Of a stretch of 64,000 nucleotides of DNA, positions 61,331 through 64,000 are shown one piece after another (position 1 is the stretch's first letter; each line of letters opens with the position of its first letter). The stretch lies in contig CAKPPF010000005.1 in the NCBI GenBank assembly GCA_934177485.1, forward strand, positions 1 to 64,000, written 5' to 3'. The notes beneath the pieces were generated by a model. That model did not search any database. It was not told the DNA's origin and saw only the letters and a program-made list of their open reading frames with translations. This stretch comes from an uncultured Clostridia bacterium. GTDB lineage: Bacteria; Bacillota; Clostridia; TANB77; CAG-508. Made by a program: the position numbers and the translations under genes.

Positions 61331-62200
61331 TTATTTAAAACCTTTACCATATACTTCTCTAACATTTGTTATTACAATAAATGCTCTTGAATCAACTTGA
61401 TTTGCAATCTGTCTAATTCTTATTATCTCATTTCTAGATGCTATACACATTAGCATCATTTTTTCTTTGTCTGTGTACATTCCTTTTGAATATATTCCTG
61501 TAACTCCTCTTGTTACTTTACTCCCTATCTCATTTGATATTTTATTATAATCTTTTGATATAATAAATACCATCTTAGAAAATCCTATTCCTTCAAATAC
61601 AATATCTATTATTTTTCCCATTAAATATATTGATATTGCAGAATATAATCCAATTTCAAGTTTTTTAAAACAAATGACATTTAATAATATAACAACAGAG
61701 TCAAACATAACAATTAAATTACTTGTTAAAAGTCCAGGTTTAAAGCTTTTAATTATATAGCTTACTAAGTCGCTTCCTCCTGTTGATCCTTCCGCTTTTA
61801 AGACTATTGATGTTCCTATTCCTATTATTATTCCTCCATATATACATGCCAAAAATTTATCATTTGTTAATGGTTTTACTTTATCTAAAATATCAATAAA
61901 AAATGATAAAAAAGTTGTACCAATAATACTTTTAAATACAAATTTTTTTCCTATTCTTATAAAAGCTAATAAAAAGAATGGAATATTAAGTAATAGTATA
62001 ACTGTACCCATGTTCCAATTAAATAAATAATATGTTATAGTTGCAATTCCTGCAAATCCACCAGATGATAATTTATTAGGCAATAAAAATAGAGATGTTC
62101 CAACAGCCATAACAAAAGTACCTATGGCAATTTGAAATATCTCATATATATATTTTTTAATTATTAATTTATATTTTAATTTTTTCTTTGTATTTTCCAT
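61331..62200 (-). CDS. YitT family membrane protein
   Basis: 289 aa. Five or six membrane helices in residues 15-190 (GTFVMAVGTSLFLLPNKLSSGGFAGIATI, ending in a KAEGSTGGSDLVSYII motif) and a C-terminal DUF2179 domain (GVTGIYSKGMYTDKEKMMLMCIASRNEI). Function unknown for the family. Confidence 0.88.
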   Translation of the reverse strand: MENTKKKLKYKLIIKKYIYEIFQIAIGTFVMAVGTSLFLLPNKLSSGGFAGIATITYYLFNWNMGTVILLLNIPFFLLAFIRIGKKFVFKSIIGTTFLSFFIDILDKVKPLTNDKFLACIYGGIIIGIGTSIVLKAEGSTGGSDLVSYIIKSFKPGLLTSNLIVMFDSVVILLNVICFKKLEIGLYSAISIYLMGKIIDIVFEGIGFSKMVFIISKDYNKISNEIGSKVTRGVTGIYSKGMYTDKEKMMLMCIASRNEIIRIRQIANQVDSRAFIVITNVREVYGKGFK

Positions 62201-62244
62201 AATTACACCTTAATGTAATTATTTGTATTTTTTTTATTTTTATT

Positions 62245-63330
62245 CTACAAACTTATTTTTTCTCTCATTTGTTCCAAATATTCATCATATGTTTGTAATA
62301 TTATTAATTCAGATTTTCCTGGTTTTATGCTATTATCAACTTCTACAGCAACATTAACATCATACGTTTCTTTTATTTTTGTAATATTTGATTTTTTGTG
62401 TCCAATTGCGTTATTCATGTCCACAAAATTAACTTTTAGTTTTACTTCTTTAACTTTATCATTTATTTTTTTTATTTTATCTACAATACTGTCAAACCAA
62501 ATGCTATCATAAACCAATTGTCCAAATGCAGGATGAAATGGTCCTGCAACAACTTCGCTATTTTTGCTACCTGGGCTTGTAATTTCGTCTGTATTTTGAA
62601 GTCCAACTCTAATAACCTGTATATTTTTCTTGTTAAATAAATACATTAATTCTTTACATCTTTCAACTGCTTGAAGTACTGTTAATGGTTTATATTCGCC
62701 AATTTCTAATTCTTTTTCTAGTTTTGTTCCTTTAATAACTAAAACTGGGTAGATTCGTACCATTTTAGGTTTTAATTTTATTAAATCTTTCGCACTTCTT
62801 ATTTCGTCTAACTTTGTGCTTTCTGGAAGTCCGACCATCATTTGATGCCCCAAATTAAATCCATACCATCTGATTAATTTAGAAGCTTTTTTTACATCTG
62901 CAAATGTATGCCCTCTGTCACATCTTTTTAGTATATAATCATTTGTAGATTGTACCCCTAATTCTATTGTTTTTACATTATATTTTTTTAGCATTTTTAG
63001 TATTTCTTTATTTATATAGTCTGGTCTAGTTGATAAACGTATTCCATCTACTTTTTTATTCTTTACATATTCATTTGCAATTTCTAAATATTCTTTTTGT
63101 TTATCTACATCAATTCCTGTAAAGCTTCCTCCAAAAAAAGCAATTTCTATATATGCATTTTCTTCTTTAAAGCTTTTTAAATTACTCTCTATTATGCTAA
63201 TTACTTCATCTTTTGTTGGCATTTTTGTTTTACCACTTATACTTTTTTGATTGCAAAATGAGCAATCATTTGGGCAACCTAAGTGAGGTATAAACACTGG
63301 TATTATGTACTGTTTTTTTGCTTTTTTCAT
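62245..63330 (-). CDS. Radical SAM protein, ELP3/YhcC-like
   Basis: 361 aa. [4Fe-4S] cysteines C19-x3-C23-x2-C26 (HLGCPNDCSFCNQ), FFGGSFTG, STRPDYI, IELGVQSTNDYIL, MMVGLPEST: the pattern of Elp3-like radical SAM proteins. No acetyltransferase domain follows, so it is not full-length Elp3. In Clostridium relatives a gene of this type lies next to rnc, as here (13-nt gap). Substrate unknown. Confidence 0.85.
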   Translation of the reverse strand: MKKAKKQYIIPVFIPHLGCPNDCSFCNQKSISGKTKMPTKDEVISIIESNLKSFKEENAYIEIAFFGGSFTGIDVDKQKEYLEIANEYVKNKKVDGIRLSTRPDYINKEILKMLKKYNVKTIELGVQSTNDYILKRCDRGHTFADVKKASKLIRWYGFNLGHQMMVGLPESTKLDEIRSAKDLIKLKPKMVRIYPVLVIKGTKLEKELEIGEYKPLTVLQAVERCKELMYLFNKKNIQVIRVGLQNTDEITSPGSKNSEVVAGPFHPAFGQLVYDSIWFDSIVDKIKKINDKVKEVKLKVNFVDMNNAIGHKKSNITKIKETYDVNVAVEVDNSIKPGKSELIILQTYDEYLEQMREKISL

Positions 63331-63343
63331 AAGGTCTCCTCCT

Positions 63344-64000
63344 TTACATATTTTCTATTGCAGCTTTTGCAGCCATCATTTCAGATTCTTTTTTTGTTTT
63401 TCCTTTGCCTTTTCCTAAAACTTTACCATTACATTCAACCTTAGATTCGAATTCTTTATCATGGTCAGGTCCAGATTCTTTTGTTATATAATATTTTATT
63501 TCTACATTTCCATGTATTTGTAGTTTTTCTTGTAACACAGTTTTATAGTCTTTGTTTCCAACATTTTTTGTTGCTATTTCTATTGGTTCTTTTAAATTTT
63601 CAATTATAAATTTTTCAGCGCATTCCAATCCAGAGTCTAAATAAATTGCAGCAATAAGTGCTTCAACGCTATCTGCTAAAATTGCTTTTGATAAATGTGC
63701 GTTATTTGAGCTTTCACTTTTTCCTAAATATAAGAAATCACTAAAATTATGCTTTAAGGCTATTTTATATAGGCTATCTTCGCATACAACTGTTGCTCTA
63801 ACTTTAGTCATTTCTCCTTCTTTTAATTTTTTATATTTTCCATATAAATATTTACTAGATAGAAATTCTAATATGCTATCTCCCAAAAATTCTAGTTTTT
63901 CATTACTTTGAACATTATTTTCGTATGCATATGATGTATGTGTTAGTGCATTTTTTAATAGTTCTTTATTTTTAAATGTGTATCCAATGTTTTCTTCTAA
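63344..64000 (-). CDS. rnc: Ribonuclease III (N-terminal residues outside window)
   Basis: Double-strand-specific RNase for rRNA and mRNA processing. The frame is open to the right edge and adds LEENIGYTFKNKELLKNALTHTSYA upstream of the signature NEKLEFLGDSILEF. The endonuclease domain (LADSVEALIAAIYLD) and a C-terminal dsRBD (GKGKTKKESEMMAAKAAIENM) are complete. Only a few N-terminal residues should be missing. smc, a frequent neighbour, is 49 kb away. Confidence 0.95.
   Translation of the reverse strand, partial: LEENIGYTFKNKELLKNALTHTSYAYENNVQSNEKLEFLGDSILEFLSSKYLYGKYKKLKEGEMTKVRATVVCEDSLYKIALKHNFSDFLYLGKSESSNNAHLSKAILADSVEALIAAIYLDSGLECAEKFIIENLKEPIEIATKNVGNKDYKTVLQEKLQIHGNVEIKYYITKESGPDHDKEFESKVECNGKVLGKGKGKTKKESEMMAAKAAIENM

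Noticed and set aside
1..64000. tRNA or rRNA genes and insertion sequences
   Set aside because: No T-arm-like GGTTCGAATCC pattern with cloverleaf, no rRNA segment and no transposase frame was found.

Overview
The window is AT-rich DNA from a spore-forming, low-GC Clostridia-type Firmicute, probably gut-associated. The spore link rests on an alpha/beta SASP gene, spoVG behind a textbook sigma-H promoter, a SpoVD-like PBP with PASTA domains and a GerS-like protein. The Gram-positive link rests on GatCAB, two giant cell-wall-anchored proteins and long-form HPF. Sigma-A promoters (TTGACA/17/TATAAT type) and Shine-Dalgarno sites are easy to read. No tRNA, rRNA, CRISPR, prophage or transposase was seen.

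Layout, left to right. 1-1.3 kb: rpsJ-rplC start of the S10 operon (minus strand) with a long structured leader and a rod-like hairpin between the two genes. 1.3-10.8 kb: unknown gene, pepV, small unknown gene, spoVG, murC, a minus operon of CmpB-like and YcxB-like membrane proteins with a minimal SufC-SufB/D pair, then mscL with a zinc ribbon, rpsT and a small membrane protein. 11-19.5 kb: smc, a two-gene unknown locus with a 20-residue repeat protein, an HD-GYP gene, a MazF toxin without antitoxin and a GerS-like protein. 19.8-25.7 kb: minD-minE-rodA-dusB operon, pilin-like/LamG-like protein with trmL, SASP. 26-30.4 kb: Fic gene under an array of five operator-like sites, an M20 peptidase remnant, an unknown gene, hpf and a membrane M23 peptidase. 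30.5-42.6 kb: two giant surface proteins; the downstream one is split by an apparent frameshift. 42.9-49.2 kb: rsmA, a possible structured RNA, PBP, tsaC, a small exporter, acpP and plsX. 49.3-50.6 kb: tandemly duplicated toxin-antitoxin module. 50.8-55.4 kb: str operon (rpsL-rpsG-fusA-tuf). 55.5-64 kb: gatCAB, second M23 peptidase, 8-oxoguanine glycosylase, XRE regulator, YitT, radical SAM and rnc (partial).

How genes work together: murC, rodA, the PBP, minDE and the two M23 enzymes cover cell-wall synthesis, remodelling and division placement. The S10 and str operons, rpsT, hpf, rsmA, dusB, trmL, tsaC and gatCAB cover translation and tRNA/rRNA modification. plsX-acpP feed phospholipid synthesis.

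The most unusual content is non-coding. Three families of interspersed hairpin repeats occupy many gene ends; family 1 shows compensatory base changes in its core stem, and families 1 and 2 share boundary hairpins in a modular way. A roughly 270-nt region at 43853-44119 has GC-rich islands inside long AT-rich stems and looks like a conserved structured RNA. Both M23 peptidases lack ATG/GTG/TTG starts for their membrane anchors and appear to start at ATT.
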